From: Silene noctiflora
Taxonomy: Eukaryota; Streptophyta; Magnoliopsida; Caryophyllales; Caryophyllaceae
Assembly (NCBI GenBank): GCA_009801015.1
Contig: VHZZ01003825.1
Coordinates: 22,030 to 51,759 of the forward strand
DNA length: 29,730 nt
Direction of reading: 5' to 3'
This document shows, piece by piece, positions 12,901 through 22,663 of the stretch. Position 1 is the first letter of the stretch. The number at the start of each line of letters is the position of its first letter. The position numbers were made by a program, and so were the translations under genes. Below the pieces are notes generated by a model that saw only the letters and a list, made by a program, of their open reading frames with translations, searched no databases and was not told where the DNA came from.

Positions 12901-15760
12901 CAGCTTGAAGAGAAGAATGGTTGAAAGGCATCACATAAAAGGAGGAATGATAATTATGACAGCATTTCAAACAAAATTTTCAATATAGAGTATAATACTA
13001 ACGTATACCATAAGCGTAAAGTTGTACTCGTATGAAACTAATTGACACTAAGTGGGATAACTTGAAAATGAAAACAAGAAATGAAAACAGATTTTCAAAG
13101 AAAATAGAATGATTAAAGGGAGTAAAGATGAGAGAAAGCCATAATCACCTAAACCCAGAGCCAAAATGTTCGGAAGAGGACGTGTGATATAGAAAAGTAA
13201 GTGAAACTGAGAAACAGATACTATCACAAAGAAAGCTTCCACCTGATGGCCAAACTTGCGTCTGATCTGTGACAAAAAGAGTTATGCTTGATGATGAGAA
13301 TTATGTCACTTGCTCCGCAGTATAAGTATAGACAAAGTATGACTTATCACCTATCAATATGAACAGAAATTAGAGATTTGTTGGACATTTCAATATGAGG
13401 AAACTGTAAAGGCTAAAGCACAACAGTAAGTCAGTAAGGACTTCAGATATATGTTGATTGGTATTCTAAACAGGTAAGCCTGGGTTACTTTGCGTCTTTG
13501 AGACTTCACTTTGGCTATGTATGTATCGCGTGTCCAACACATCGTATGCTTCGAAACTTAATTTTAGGCCAAAATATGGAACTTTTTCACAAAATAAATG
13601 AGTAAGACGGTTGCAACTGAGTCGGAACAACATAGCATCTAAGTCGAAAGTTGTCCCTTTTTTATAAAAGGCTCTACTTTTCACACATTCACCTAATTTA
13701 GTGATCAACATAACCATTATAAAAAATATTAAGGGAAACCCAACATTTAATTGGACAGCTGTTTTAAGTCCACAAGGTTTCATTGTTCCCTTGGCGAGTA
13801 TTGTAAATGCCACGGTGAAGAAAGGAAACCCTCAACCAAAAACTATTCAAAACTTGGTGAAATGCCAGATAATTAATTTTCAACTCGAGAGTTTCAAGTA
13901 TGTGGTTACAAAGCCTGAAATAGCTTGGGCTTGAAACAAAAGCACATTCACAGCATCTACATAGAAATTCAACTATACTAAATACTGTGCATCAGAAAAA
14001 CAACAACCATTAGGAATTCAAGCACTCCTCATTCACTCGATCAACATTTTCTATATTCAGCAAATTCACTAAATTTGCAACATTGCCATTTAAGGCTAAA
14101 GGTAACTCAGTCAAATGTCTTTTTTACCCTTATTATGTGGTGAAGCAAGAAAGTGTGTAATTGTTAGATGATCCGATTACATTCAGATGCAACTTGCTTG
14201 CCTTAATAATCAATACCACAATGTTGCAAACCCATTGAATGGGAGGGAGTATTTGCCACAATGAACTAGATACAAAAAGAAGTATCATACCTCAAGTCGA
14301 AAGAACCGTAAGGTGGACAGTATGATGCTTCCTAACACCAAACGAACTAGACAAGGAAAGAAGAACACGATAAATCAAGATAATGGTTCATCGACGAGCA
14401 AATAGCAGATAAAAGTAAAAGCATAACTGAAACAAAATAGAGACCACATAGTTTGTAAACGATATCACTACTCACAAGTCACAAGCCATAACAACTCAAT
14501 GACAGAGTTAGAGTATGCTACTTAGCCAATTTGTCTAACTATTGCAGTAATTCAGTTAGGCAAAGGAAGGACAACCAAGAAATAAAAACACAGTACAATG
14601 GAGAAATCGCTATATAAAATACATAATATGCATTTCAGGTAATATATCTGACCATCTCACCTATGAAGAGACTGTAGATCTTTGGCAAGTGTAGGAAATT
14701 GATGATGAATACAGCAGGAGACGCCAAAATTGACACAACCCAAGCACCTAAAAGGAAAAGGGGATAAAGGTGTCATGTCAGAGATTAAATTGACATCTGC
14801 CGCTCAATCTTCGTAAAGCAAGGGAAGGTATGATTTCAAAAATAAATGAATTAGAATCTCCCAAGTACCATAACCTATAAATTAGTGTAACCTAAAGACG
14901 TAGATTGAAACATTGAAGAAGTGACGGGTTAATGAATTCTGTTATTTGATTACATTAACAACATCAGCTTGATCATTCCCTAGTTCCATGGCATCTATAA
15001 GAAACAAAGAAGTATATATCTACCAATAACCTAAGATAATCTACTGGCAACAATGAAGCTTACCAATGAAAGTCCGAGGGACAACGCCTGGAAATTCCAG
15101 ATGATCATACTGTTGTAATAGAATTCATTTGAGAACAAACAAAATCAGCATTTATATAAACCCAAAAATTGGGTAGATTTATCAAAGGACAATGCTAGGG
15201 CGCCATAGGTCTCAGCGGTATCACCCTCCCACATGCTGTAGGGTCCATCTAACAACTATCACATACAATATGAAGCTCCATCAAAACAATGGACCCGACA
15301 TACGGGAATGTGCGAGGGTGATACCGAGTCTAAGTACCAACCATCGCGCCACAAAAATAAAAAAGTCACATACTTTATCGAAGTGATGCCGATGGTATAG
15401 TATATCATGCATTGCCTAATCAATCAACCAATAATAAACAATCAAACTTCAAAACCCAACCAAATGGCACAAATATGCAGGAAAATGAACAGTAATTAGG
15501 AATTAATGTTCAATTAAAATCATGGGTATTATGTAAAAATGTACCTGCATATTGAAGCTCTCTTCAACTTTAGTATAAGGCGTAGCAAATACATAAAATG
15601 CAGCAATTGACCATAAAATTAGATCATACCCTTCATGGAAAATCATGCAAAAAAATTATAAGATACATGAAATGATAAGAAAAATAATTGAGAAATATTG
15701 GGTGAAGAATAGAATTAGCTCACCGTATTGGTTAAGGAGTTTGCTGGATTTGGAAGCCAT
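1806..15760 (-). CDS. ALG12: ALG12, Dol-P-Man:Man7GlcNAc2-PP-Dol alpha-1,6-mannosyltransferase (20 exons)
   Basis: This is a GT22-family mannosyltransferase of the ER membrane (plant orthologue also called EBS4). The family adds the eighth, alpha-1,6-linked mannose to the lipid-linked N-glycan precursor in the ER lumen. Exons, 5' to 3': 15760-15724, 15630-15545, 15415-15374, 15109-15064, 14747-14661, 14346-14291, 13266-13149, 8556-8498, 7761-7690, 7400-7337, 7201-7098, 5615-5544, 5086-5000, 4918-4851, 3918-3850, 3772-3690, 3599-3503, 2728-2663, 2079-1986, 1883-1806. All introns are GT-AG, phases agree, and the sum is 1485 nt (494 aa plus stop), the usual length for the family. Family signatures seen: [13 protein letters not shown] (residues 29-41), [14 protein letters not shown] (56-69), TRPLPN (146-151), [10 protein letters not shown] (ending at 257), [14 protein letters not shown] (261-274), HKELRF (309-314) and [11 protein letters not shown]. 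The protein is mostly hydrophobic, multi-span. No stop or frameshift is seen, so it appears functional despite transposons in its introns. Confidence 0.95.
2308..2364. repeat. Short hairpin in ALG12 intron 18
   Basis: GAAACATTTAGTGAC (2308-2322) pairs with GTCATAAAATGTTTC (2350-2364) at 13 of 15 positions around a 27-nt loop. It may be the remnant of a small MITE; no target duplication was found. Confidence 0.4.
3926..3962. repeat. Homopolymer A37 next to the ALG12 exon 15 acceptor
   Basis: Thirty-seven consecutive A bases on the plus strand give T37 on the coding strand. They end five bases before the CAG acceptor of exon 15 (exon begins at 3918). The tract therefore takes the place of the polypyrimidine tract. 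Its true length may vary or be misread. Confidence 0.9.
6042..6404. repeat. Direct repeat, about 165-bp unit, two copies
   Basis: The copies 6042-6202 and 6239-6404 share TACATCTA-AGTACAC at one end, the block AAGCAAGTACAAGCTAATAC in the middle and TGGTAGAGAATTTA at the other end, with scattered differences and small indels. They lie in ALG12 intron 11. No coding content or terminal repeats are seen, so an old local tandem duplication is the simplest reading. Confidence 0.8.
6596..6798 (+). repeat. Tandem duplication, about 104-bp unit
   Basis: Unit 1 (6596-6699) and unit 2 (6700-6798) both begin with CTTAAACTGGATAGGATGCA and end with AAACGG. They differ by a 5-bp deletion and a few substitutions. 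They lie in ALG12 intron 11, about 190 bp from the first duplication, and do not look related to it. Confidence 0.85.
9140..9215. repeat. Possible retrotransposon relic beside the hAT region
   Basis: The stretch with CTTGTGGTTCGACCC (starting near 9156) and ACTCGTACACTTGCGAGGT (near 9189) is reminiscent of sequences around LTR borders of plant Gypsy elements. I judge this from memory of such motifs only; no LTR pair or primer-binding site was established. Confidence 0.25.
9225..10279 (-). pseudogene. hAT transposase pseudogene, inverted partial copy (left copy)
   Basis: This is a second, partial copy of the same transposase, in inverted orientation and sharing the DUF659 region. It starts about 67 nt further upstream than the right copy (10279-10213, minus, coding for [13 protein letters not shown] sequence) and runs left until homology fades near 9225. 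The hATC end is absent. It carries the same stops as the right copy within the shared core, so the damage predates the duplication or was copied between the arms. Confidence 0.85.
9225..11290. repeat. Large inverted repeat (palindrome) of hAT sequence, 743-bp identical core
   Basis: Position x on the left pairs with 20516 minus x on the right. I compared the arms line by line. From 9354-10096 against 10420-11162 they are identical over 743 bp, apart from the N at 9601. Outside this core they diverge. The inner flank has 6 differences in about 45 bp plus a 24-bp indel near 10310. The outer flank has substitutions and indels and loses homology at about 9225/11290. The unpaired centre is about 10213-10279. 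On the transcribed ALG12 strand the repeat would form a long hairpin. Confidence 0.9.
10280..12229 (+). pseudogene. hAT transposase pseudogene, DUF659 and hATC regions (right copy)
   Basis: This is a broken hAT-superfamily transposase lying antisense to ALG12. The reading frame from about 10350 encodes a basic start and then a DUF659-like stretch with [20 protein letters not shown] around 10622-10680. It then meets in-frame stops (TAG at 10777, TAA at 10812) and frame changes. Further fragments at 11252-11515 and 11611-11716 match the middle of such transposases. The hATC dimerisation region is clear at about 11746-12058, with [20 protein letters not shown] followed by DLVYVH. A possible small intron (GT at 12059) separates a last short exon ending at TGA 12227-12229. 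The N-terminal BED zinc finger is missing because the copy starts at the centre of the palindrome. A poly(T) insertion at 11579-11610 adds another break. A fossil; catalytic activity is not expected. Confidence 0.85.
11562..11627 (-). mobile_element. Extremely 5'-truncated poly(A) retroposon with 17-bp target duplication
   Basis: The 17-bp sequence GGGTAACATTGATATTT occurs at 11562-11578 and again at 11611-11627. Between the copies lie 32 bases which on the minus strand read ATGTACC, A16, C, A7, G. A poly(A) tail with a few 3'-terminal bases between long direct repeats is the mark of target-primed reverse transcription by a LINE. It interrupts the hAT transposase pseudogene, so it arrived after that element. 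Confidence 0.75.
12526..12563. repeat. GC-rich hairpin at the right end of the hAT region
   Basis: The 14-bp arms 12526-12539 (CTCGGGTGGGGGAC) and 12550-12563 (GTCCCGCACCCGAG) pair except for one G-G mismatch, around a 10-base centre containing GGATCC. The surrounding GTGTCC/GAGTC-rich stretch (12448-12575, ending GAGTAACATAG) stands out from AT-rich intron DNA. It may be the subterminal part of the hAT element. I could not identify the terminal inverted repeats or target duplication of the whole insertion. Confidence 0.5.
15196..15353. repeat. Foldback of two tRNA-like (SINE-like) units in opposite orientation
   Basis: The plus-strand segment from about 15196 (GGGCGCCATAGG, then GGTATCACCCTCCCACAT and GGGTCCAT) recurs on the minus strand from about 15353 (GGCGCGATGGTTGG, then GGTATCACCCTCGCACAT and GGGTCCAT). 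The arms are about 50-60 nt with mismatches around a centre of about 40 nt. Phrases such as GCGATGGTTGGTAC resemble the A box of tRNA-derived SINEs. It lies in ALG12 intron 3. A foldback MITE is the alternative. Confidence 0.5.
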
Positions 15761-16739
15761 TGTTGCACTGATTTTGAGTGTGAATGTTGAGGAAAGTTTA
15801 GTGCGCGAGGCGAAAGGTATAGTCTCTGGCTCTCTCTTTCGTACTTGGTACTCAGACTCGGGCTCGGTTACTGTTCAGATTACAGCTGTCGTGGGTTTGG
15901 ACGGGCCGCGCTTAGTTTTTTTTACTGAAACTTAACCGAATTGAATTAAATTGAACTAAATAGATTTGAACTGAAGTAAAATTAACTTTAACATATTTAA
16001 AATAAAAAAACATAATAAGAAAGGCGAGATAAAAGAAGTAATCCGTAGTGACAATCAAGACAATTATGTCGGGTCAAATCAACGCCGGGTCAGCATATCT
16101 TTTTGGGTTGAGCCACGTTCGGGGCGGATTGTTATCGGGTCAGTTGATGTGTAAATTTGAGGTCAAGTCATTATTATCTATGATTGATTAATTGCCATCT
16201 TTTTATCGAGTTACTTCAACTTTTTACCAATAATATTTGTTATTTGAATTTGTTACATTACTATTAACTATTAAGTCAAACGTATTAAGCTAAAACTACA
16301 CCACTTTCAGTTTGATCAATATTAAACTTTGTTTTATCCCTTCATCAATCTTATGAAACCAACCTTAAGTCGGGTTAATATTGAATTACTTGAAGTTCGG
16401 GTTTTGGTCACTGATTACCAAACTATATTGAGTGAAGGTCCAAAACATGATTTATGAGTTCAGGTCAAGTTTGCCGGTTATTGGCGTAGAGCAATAAAAA
16501 CACGTTCATCCCCCTTTCTTGGATACATACATACATACATTGATTGATACATATACATGCGTGTCTAATTAATTAACTCTTCCGTTCCTTCACCTCCACA
16601 TTCTTTCCCTCTTCCTTTCTTCCTTCCTACCTTCCTTCTCTCTCTTCGTCGGTGATCTCCTAAATTCCTACAACAATTTCGCCGGAGAATTCCGTCAACC
16701 GGCGAACTCACACCTTCTCTTCGATCTCATACCTCCGCC
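15761..16739. promoter_or_regulatory. Divergent intergenic region, ALG12 (left) and RABD2 (right)
   Basis: The start codons face away from each other across 979 bp, so both promoters must lie here. The left end is AT-rich with degenerate GAACTGAA units near 15940-15975. The right end, about 16577-16650, is a long CT-rich leader made of TTCC and CTCTCTC runs, typical of plant 5' UTRs and Y patches. An AATAAAAAC near 16490 could serve as a weak TATA element for RABD2. No motif clearly sets regulation, and the exact transcription starts cannot be read from sequence. Confidence 0.6.
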
Positions 16740-19700
16740 ATGAATCCCGAGTAGTAAGTTTCTCTCTTTTTGATCTCTATTGCCTTTACTTTTCCTTAAT
16801 TCTTGTAATTATTTTACGATTCATTGAATTTTGTTCGTTATTTTTTGGTTTATTTAGATGTATATGTGCGTTGCAATTGATCGTTCGAATTTTGTCGGTG
16901 ATCGTGCTTTTGCTTAGATTTGATTATATTTGTAATTTGATGTGATTGAATGTTGATCGGTGGAATAGTCTGATGGCTGAATAATTTACAAGTTTTTGTA
17001 TGTTTTTATTAGTATGTGATCGCTTCTCAAAAACAGTTGTTAATCGAGGATTTCTGTAGCTATAATTACTATAGTTTTGGGTCAGTGATGAGGAAATTGG
17101 ATCATAAAATTAGGATGTTTGCAAATTGTTTTGAGTTTTGGATCATAAAACTAGGTGAATGTTTGAATTTTAATAGTTACAGCTTTGAAGTTTGATGTAA
17201 TTGATTTTGCTTCTCTTGTATCGTGACTCATCGTGAGAATGTCTAATGCTAGATTGGTTTTTCATTTATTTTGTGATTGTGGTGAATTGTTGATTGAATG
17301 TTGGATTTCAGTGTGTTTTTGGTTTTATTCACTGTGGAAGGAGTCAAGGACATGTTTTTAAAGTTTTCGAGTTTTTTTGTTTAATTGTTCTACAATTGAG
17401 CAGACTAGTGTAGTATCATCCGCCATGTTAAAGTTGTATGGCTGGAAGAAAATTACGCTTTTGTCATTATGCTTTAAGGAGCTCGGGATGCTTCGTTTGT
17501 CTTGTTTTAAAAGGAATTTATTATTAGCATCCCAGGCTATGTAAAATCACCTCCCTTTTGTCAATGTGGTGAACTGTTTGTTGAACCATTTTTGATGTGG
17601 TTATTGAATCTGAAATTTCTGTACATAATCTGCAACAAAAATCATTTCCATTTCCAATAGGGCCTATGACTTGGTGTTCTTTGGTTTTGAATAATGATGG
17701 AAACGGAATACAGTAAAATGACCCATTATACTAGTTGCGCCTCTTTATTAATTTTGATGCAATTCTTAACACAATTTTCGTTATGGGTCATCTGAAAACA
17801 AAATTGTTGAGAAAATAGAGTTAAGGCCTTGTACATCTGATGCCTCTAATCTGCAATTTTCGGGAGTCCTTGAAGCATTAGGGTAATATTGCTGTAATCC
17901 TGAACAGAATAGGATTCATATTCACTAAAATAGTTTCCACCGTGGCTCTTTCCAATCAACTAGAGTTTTTCGACTTTTTGTAATATGAGGTATCATAATT
18001 GGAATAGTCATTTTGGTGAGATTTGTTAGATGAAAGAATCAAATGAGTACCTGACAATCTGTTGCCGTAATTCAATTGTGGAGTTGCTATGTAATAATGA
18101 AATTTTTGATATCAAGGTATTGGCATGCTGATTGCTGTTCTTGCATTTCTTTTGTGTGGCTTTTCTTTTGTGTGACTCATATGAGTGCTTTATTTTGCAG
18201 TGACTACCTGTTCAAACTTCTGCTTATTGGCGATTCAGGTGTTGGCAAATCGTGTCTCCTCCTGAGATTTGCGGTAAGCCTTTTAACTGATTTAGTGAAT
18301 CACCCAATTATCAAGTCTTTACCCGAGGCCAGCCTGAGGTAGTAGTAATAATTAAACACCGTAATATGGTTGTTTGCTTAGTTAATGAAATCATGAAAAT
18401 GGTTCATTTTCTTTGTAATTTGGATGTTCTTAAAATCTGAAACATCAAAGTTGTATTAATATCTTTTATGAAGTACACAGATTATGGAACCACTTTTTTT
18501 TTTTTCCTTGGGAGGCTCAGTTGTGCGAGTTACTATTGTGTGATGCTCATTTCCTCACAACTCTAGCTTGAAGAAATACTCGAGTGTTTGAATTTGGTCA
18601 ATCTTTTTTTTGTTGTGAAATTGTAGGTTGAACTGATGTTACTGTCATCTTGAAATCTTTGTCAATGGACTGAGTTAGTGTTTCGTAATCAGTTCACTAT
18701 TTTATGTGGCTGCCATTTATATCATGCAAATTTTCCAAATCGTCTTTTTTCGTTCCGTAAACCAACTGAATTCCTATAAAAGGTAGCAGTGAGTTCTGTT
18801 GTACTGCTGTGCTGCTAAATTGATTCCTGGCAAAACTTTCGTCTTGTTATATGTTACAATTTTGTCTCTTCATCACTGGTACAGGATGACTCGTATTTGG
18901 AGAGTTACATTAGCACCATTGGAGTTGATTTTGTGAGTATCATCTATCTAATCTCTTACAACTGTTAAATATCTGTTACCTGCATGATTTAATATTCTTA
19001 TATTTCTCGTTGCAGAAAATACGCACTGTGGAGCAAGATGGAAAGACTATCAAGCTTCAAATTGTAAGATTTTCCTCCATCAGTGATGTATTATGAATCA
19101 TATTTTTGATGATTTGATCATAGTTACATAGGAAGTATAGAATCCATCTCTTGTACGGAGTACCTCTTAAGTGACTTCTTCAGATGTGCTTATTGATCTG
19201 CCTAAAGCTATAATAACGTACTTGCTTCAACTTCACTTCAGTGGGACACTGCTGGACAAGAACGTTTCAGAACAATTACAAGCAGCTACTATCGTGGGGC
19301 ACATGGCATCATTGTGAGTAACTGAGCTACTGACAGTTCTTAGTGTAGCTATTTTTAATTGTTTTCTTTTTGAGGTATTCTTAAATCTCCAGCTTGTTTG
19401 AGTTGCTTACATAAGTTATTGTTTTGCATATTAGGTTGTTTATGATGTGACAGACATGGAGAGTTTCAATAATGTGAAACAGTGGCTTAATGAAATCGAT
19501 CGTTATGCTAGTGACAACGTCAACAAGCTTTTGGTTGGAAACAAGTGTGATCTTGCTTCCAGTAGAGCTGTGCCATATGAAACTGCTAAGGTAGGTTGTT
19601 TAGGGAACTTTTGTGTGCTCAGATTTTTAGAAGTTATAGGGTGGTAATTTGATTGTTTCTTTAACATTGTGCTTTATGTAGGCCTTTGCTGATGAAATCG

Positions 19701-21541
19701 GCATACCTTTTATGGAGACCAGTGCTAAAGATGCTACCAATGTAGAACAGGCTTTTATGGCTATGACCGGTTCTATTAAAAACAGGTACTGGATCATAAT
19801 TCTTCACAAATGTACAATTGCACATAATGTTACCATGATTTTGAAACGTCTGTCAAATTTTACCTACGCCAGTGTCTTGTTTGTAGTTTAAATACTTGTG
19901 TTATTACAAATAGTTGCTACAAGGGTTTAAACTATTGTACTGAATATTGACTACTAACTAGGCATATGATTAATGAATAGATCGGAAGAAGACCCGTTTA
20001 GATTATCTGGAGGACTAAACTCTTCACTTTCACTTCTTCAGTATACTTTTTTTGTTTGTTACTCCGTTTTATCATTAAACTTCTCAGTTAGTACTTTCAA
20101 AGATATTGATAATCAGAAGACAATTGATGAAGGCTAGTTGAGAGGAAGGAAAATTTATGATAATGTAGATTAGGGAAGAGAGATGTAGAGGTTTTCCTAA
20201 TATATGTTAGGTCATTAACTCATATCAGTATATATTATCACTATTCCTCTATATGGCTGTTACGCACTCTCCTAGTGACAGTCAGAAGACTATTGTGAAG
20301 TCTAGACGAGAGGGAGGGAGAAATTTTGATGATTTTGAATAGGTATGGCCGTATGGGGCCTTATTTGAGACATAGTAGTATAATCTTTGTTATTGAATTG
20401 GCTTTTTTTGTTTGACATAAAAACTAAAAAGAGAGAAAAGCATAAATAAAAGAGAGAATAAAGCCTGACCGAATTCAAAAGAAGCATATATGAATAGGTG
20501 CACAAATCTAATTAAACTATTACATGTATAGCCTACATCAGTTACCTTTATGACGGCGGCATATCTATCCGCATCTTGCGACAAACCTACTATGGACTAA
20601 CCATGCTAGGGTTTTAGCTTTGTTAAAGTTGGTCCGTGTGTGTTTTACGACAAAAAATCAAGAAACTGTGAGTTATAGATGCTAGGAAAGTACTGAAAAG
20701 ATGTTGCAAGATATGGGTAGATATGTCGTCGTGATTATTGGATGTAAAGTAACAAATGCAACACACATTTAGATTCAATCAAGTAGGCACTTGTGCTTCT
20801 TTTTATCCGGGCAAGTCTGTTCTTTTTTATTACCTTGTTATGTCATTGTTTTGTTTCAACAATTTCGTCGTTATAAAAAAAACAAAATGCCTTTTCATTT
20901 GTTTACATGGTTGTCTTTTAGAAGACTCAAAAATATCTAATTCATTAGGATTTAACAACTTGGTAGTTTTCTTAAACCGGACCTAACTTTGTAGTCATAA
21001 TCTATGGTCTAACTATAATCCACTTAATTAGCTTGTTCACTGAAGCTTTCTTTCAGTTTTCATTTGTTGATGATATCGGGTGCAGTGGTGCTAGTTTCCA
21101 TCTAATGAGCATAATTGCTACCACCATTATCTGTCAAAATTCAGAATAACAGTAGTAGCTGACTTATTCGTTTTTAATCTAAATCAAGAAAAGAAAAGTT
21201 GATAGTGAGTAATTGAAATGAAGCATAAAAATGTAATATTGTACGTCGTATGCAAGGCAACTTGTAAGTTGTAAACTATATGTATTATTATAGAATTTTG
21301 ATATTTTTATTTAACTATTCTGTGACTTCCACAAGATGACTGTTATGGCCTATGGGAAATTGCCGAGTCGCTAGATATTTGTTACAGTATATGTTAGTCA
21401 GCTTTTGCTTGTAATGTTAATTTTAAACGATTCGATTTTGATGGCAGGATGGCTAGCCAGCCAATGAACAATGCCAGGCCTCCGACAGTCCAGATCCGAG
21501 GTCAGCCTGTTGCACAGAAGAGTGGTTGCTGCTCTTCCTAG
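16740..21541 (+). CDS. RABD2: RABD2/Rab1-type small GTPase (8 exons)
   Basis: Rab1/Ypt1-class GTPase of the plant RABD2 subgroup, which acts in vesicle traffic from ER to Golgi. Exons: 16740-16753, 18201-18273, 18885-18932, 19016-19063, 19242-19313, 19435-19590, 19682-19785, 21448-21541. They sum to 609 nt (202 aa plus stop) in one frame with GT-AG borders; the start [15 protein letters not shown] is the family standard. Seen: P-loop GDSGVGKS (15-22), switch I threonine 40 in [15 protein letters not shown] (62-68), NKCD (121-124), ETSAK (149-153) and a C-terminal CC pair in SGCCSS for double geranylgeranylation. All nucleotide-binding residues are present. Small oddities are ASSRAVP after NKCDL and MTGSIK near residue 170, where most relatives have TASIK. 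Intron 1 (1447 bp) and intron 7 (1662 bp) are long; I see no gene in either. Which RABD2 paralogue this is cannot be decided. Confidence 0.97.
20090..20341 (+). repeat. Degenerate direct repeat in RABD2 intron 7
   Basis: The segment starting near 20115 (AGAAGACAATTGATGAAGGCTAG, then GAGAGGAAGG) resembles that at about 20284 (AGAAGACTATTGTGAAGTCTAG, then GAGAGGGAGG). An old duplication is possible; similarity is low outside these blocks. Confidence 0.3.
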
Positions 21542-22663
21542 TAAATTACTATTTGGTGGTTCCACATTTGTGGCATGTAATGATTTTATTTTGCTGCAAT
21601 ATTATTTGGATTCGAAATTCAAGAATACGGCCTTGTGTAGGTCTCGTATCTAGTGGTTTGAAATTTGTTACTCCTTAATCCCGATTCTTTTCAGTTAGAT
21701 CTTTTGTATAAAAATGACGATCATAATGGAAATTTCTAGCAGACTACTGTCGTTTTTATTCATTTTCAAGACTTGTGTGGTTTTGCTTCTTTTTTTATTT
21801 GCATTTTTTTTTTTCGTGTATTGTCTCACTACCAAGTCCTGCCTTAGAAGTTTACAACTGTGAACGCGAGGCCACCTGATATGGCCGTACAATGATAGTT
21901 GGCAGGTTAATTTGGATCAAGCTATTGTCAACTGACATGTATCCTGAATCGTGACTGACTCATCGCAAATGAACTGAATATATACATCATGGTTTGATTC
22001 CTGAATAGTTTCAAGAATCGAGTTTCAACCATATACCATTGCGGTTTGTCGACGACCAAATGTTGATCTAAGTGGTAATCAGTCAGGCATCAAAACAAAG
22101 CCACGCCTCTGTAAGATCCACATTGTAGTGAAGAATCAGGTGTTAAATGGTCTATTTATCCAACAGATATTTAGAACGACCACTGTCCTTGTGGTTCACA
22201 AGTCTAGGAGTTCTTACAACACTAGTAACCACAAGAGCAACTACATTGGCCAGAAACTCTTTACAACTTACTTTGTTAAAGAGGTAATCGGTTTCAACGC
22301 CGGAAATTACAATAGCTACGTTTTGCATCCGCCTATTTGCCCACAAGAGCAACGATGACCAATACCATCATCAACTTACCAGGAGTCGGAGAAATTAAAT
22401 CAAAAACCATTCATCTATTTCAGTAACAAAATTGACAAAATCATCCTGCTATCATACTGTTTATCTCCCCCACCTCTACCAAACTAGAAAGACACTAAAA
22501 GAAAACCCAATTGGAGAGACATCAGCAAATATACAGATTACAAAGCATAACAAAAACTTTTCTCAAGTTCAAATTTGATACAGGAATCTCGAGACTGAGA
22601 GTTCATTCCTGCGACTCAAAAAGGACTTAAAATTGAACGGAAGACTTGGAGACGCGTATGAGC
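21542..22663. other. Convergent intergenic region with the 3' UTRs of RABD2 and the RGG gene
   Basis: The two genes end 1.1 kb apart, tail to tail. The T-rich sequence up to about 21820 is a likely RABD2 3' UTR. About 22480-22663 is a likely 3' UTR of the minus-strand gene. In between (21900-22450) I see no gene; the overlapping short open frames at 22128-22358 match nothing I recognise. Confidence 0.55.

Larger units (their letters stand above)
8557..13148 (-). other. ALG12 intron 7, enlarged by transposon insertions
   Basis: This 4.6-kb intron is bounded by a GTGATT donor after exon 7 and a CTGCAG acceptor before exon 8. It is by far the longest intron of the gene. Its middle (about 9225-12575) is hAT transposon material including a large inverted repeat. 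The parts at 8557-9140 and 12580-13148 are AT-rich intron sequence in which I see no gene. Confidence 0.9.

Noticed and set aside
22128-22358. Open frames on both strands between RABD2 and the RGG gene
   Set aside because: They overlap each other, lack recognisable motifs and lie between two 3' UTRs.
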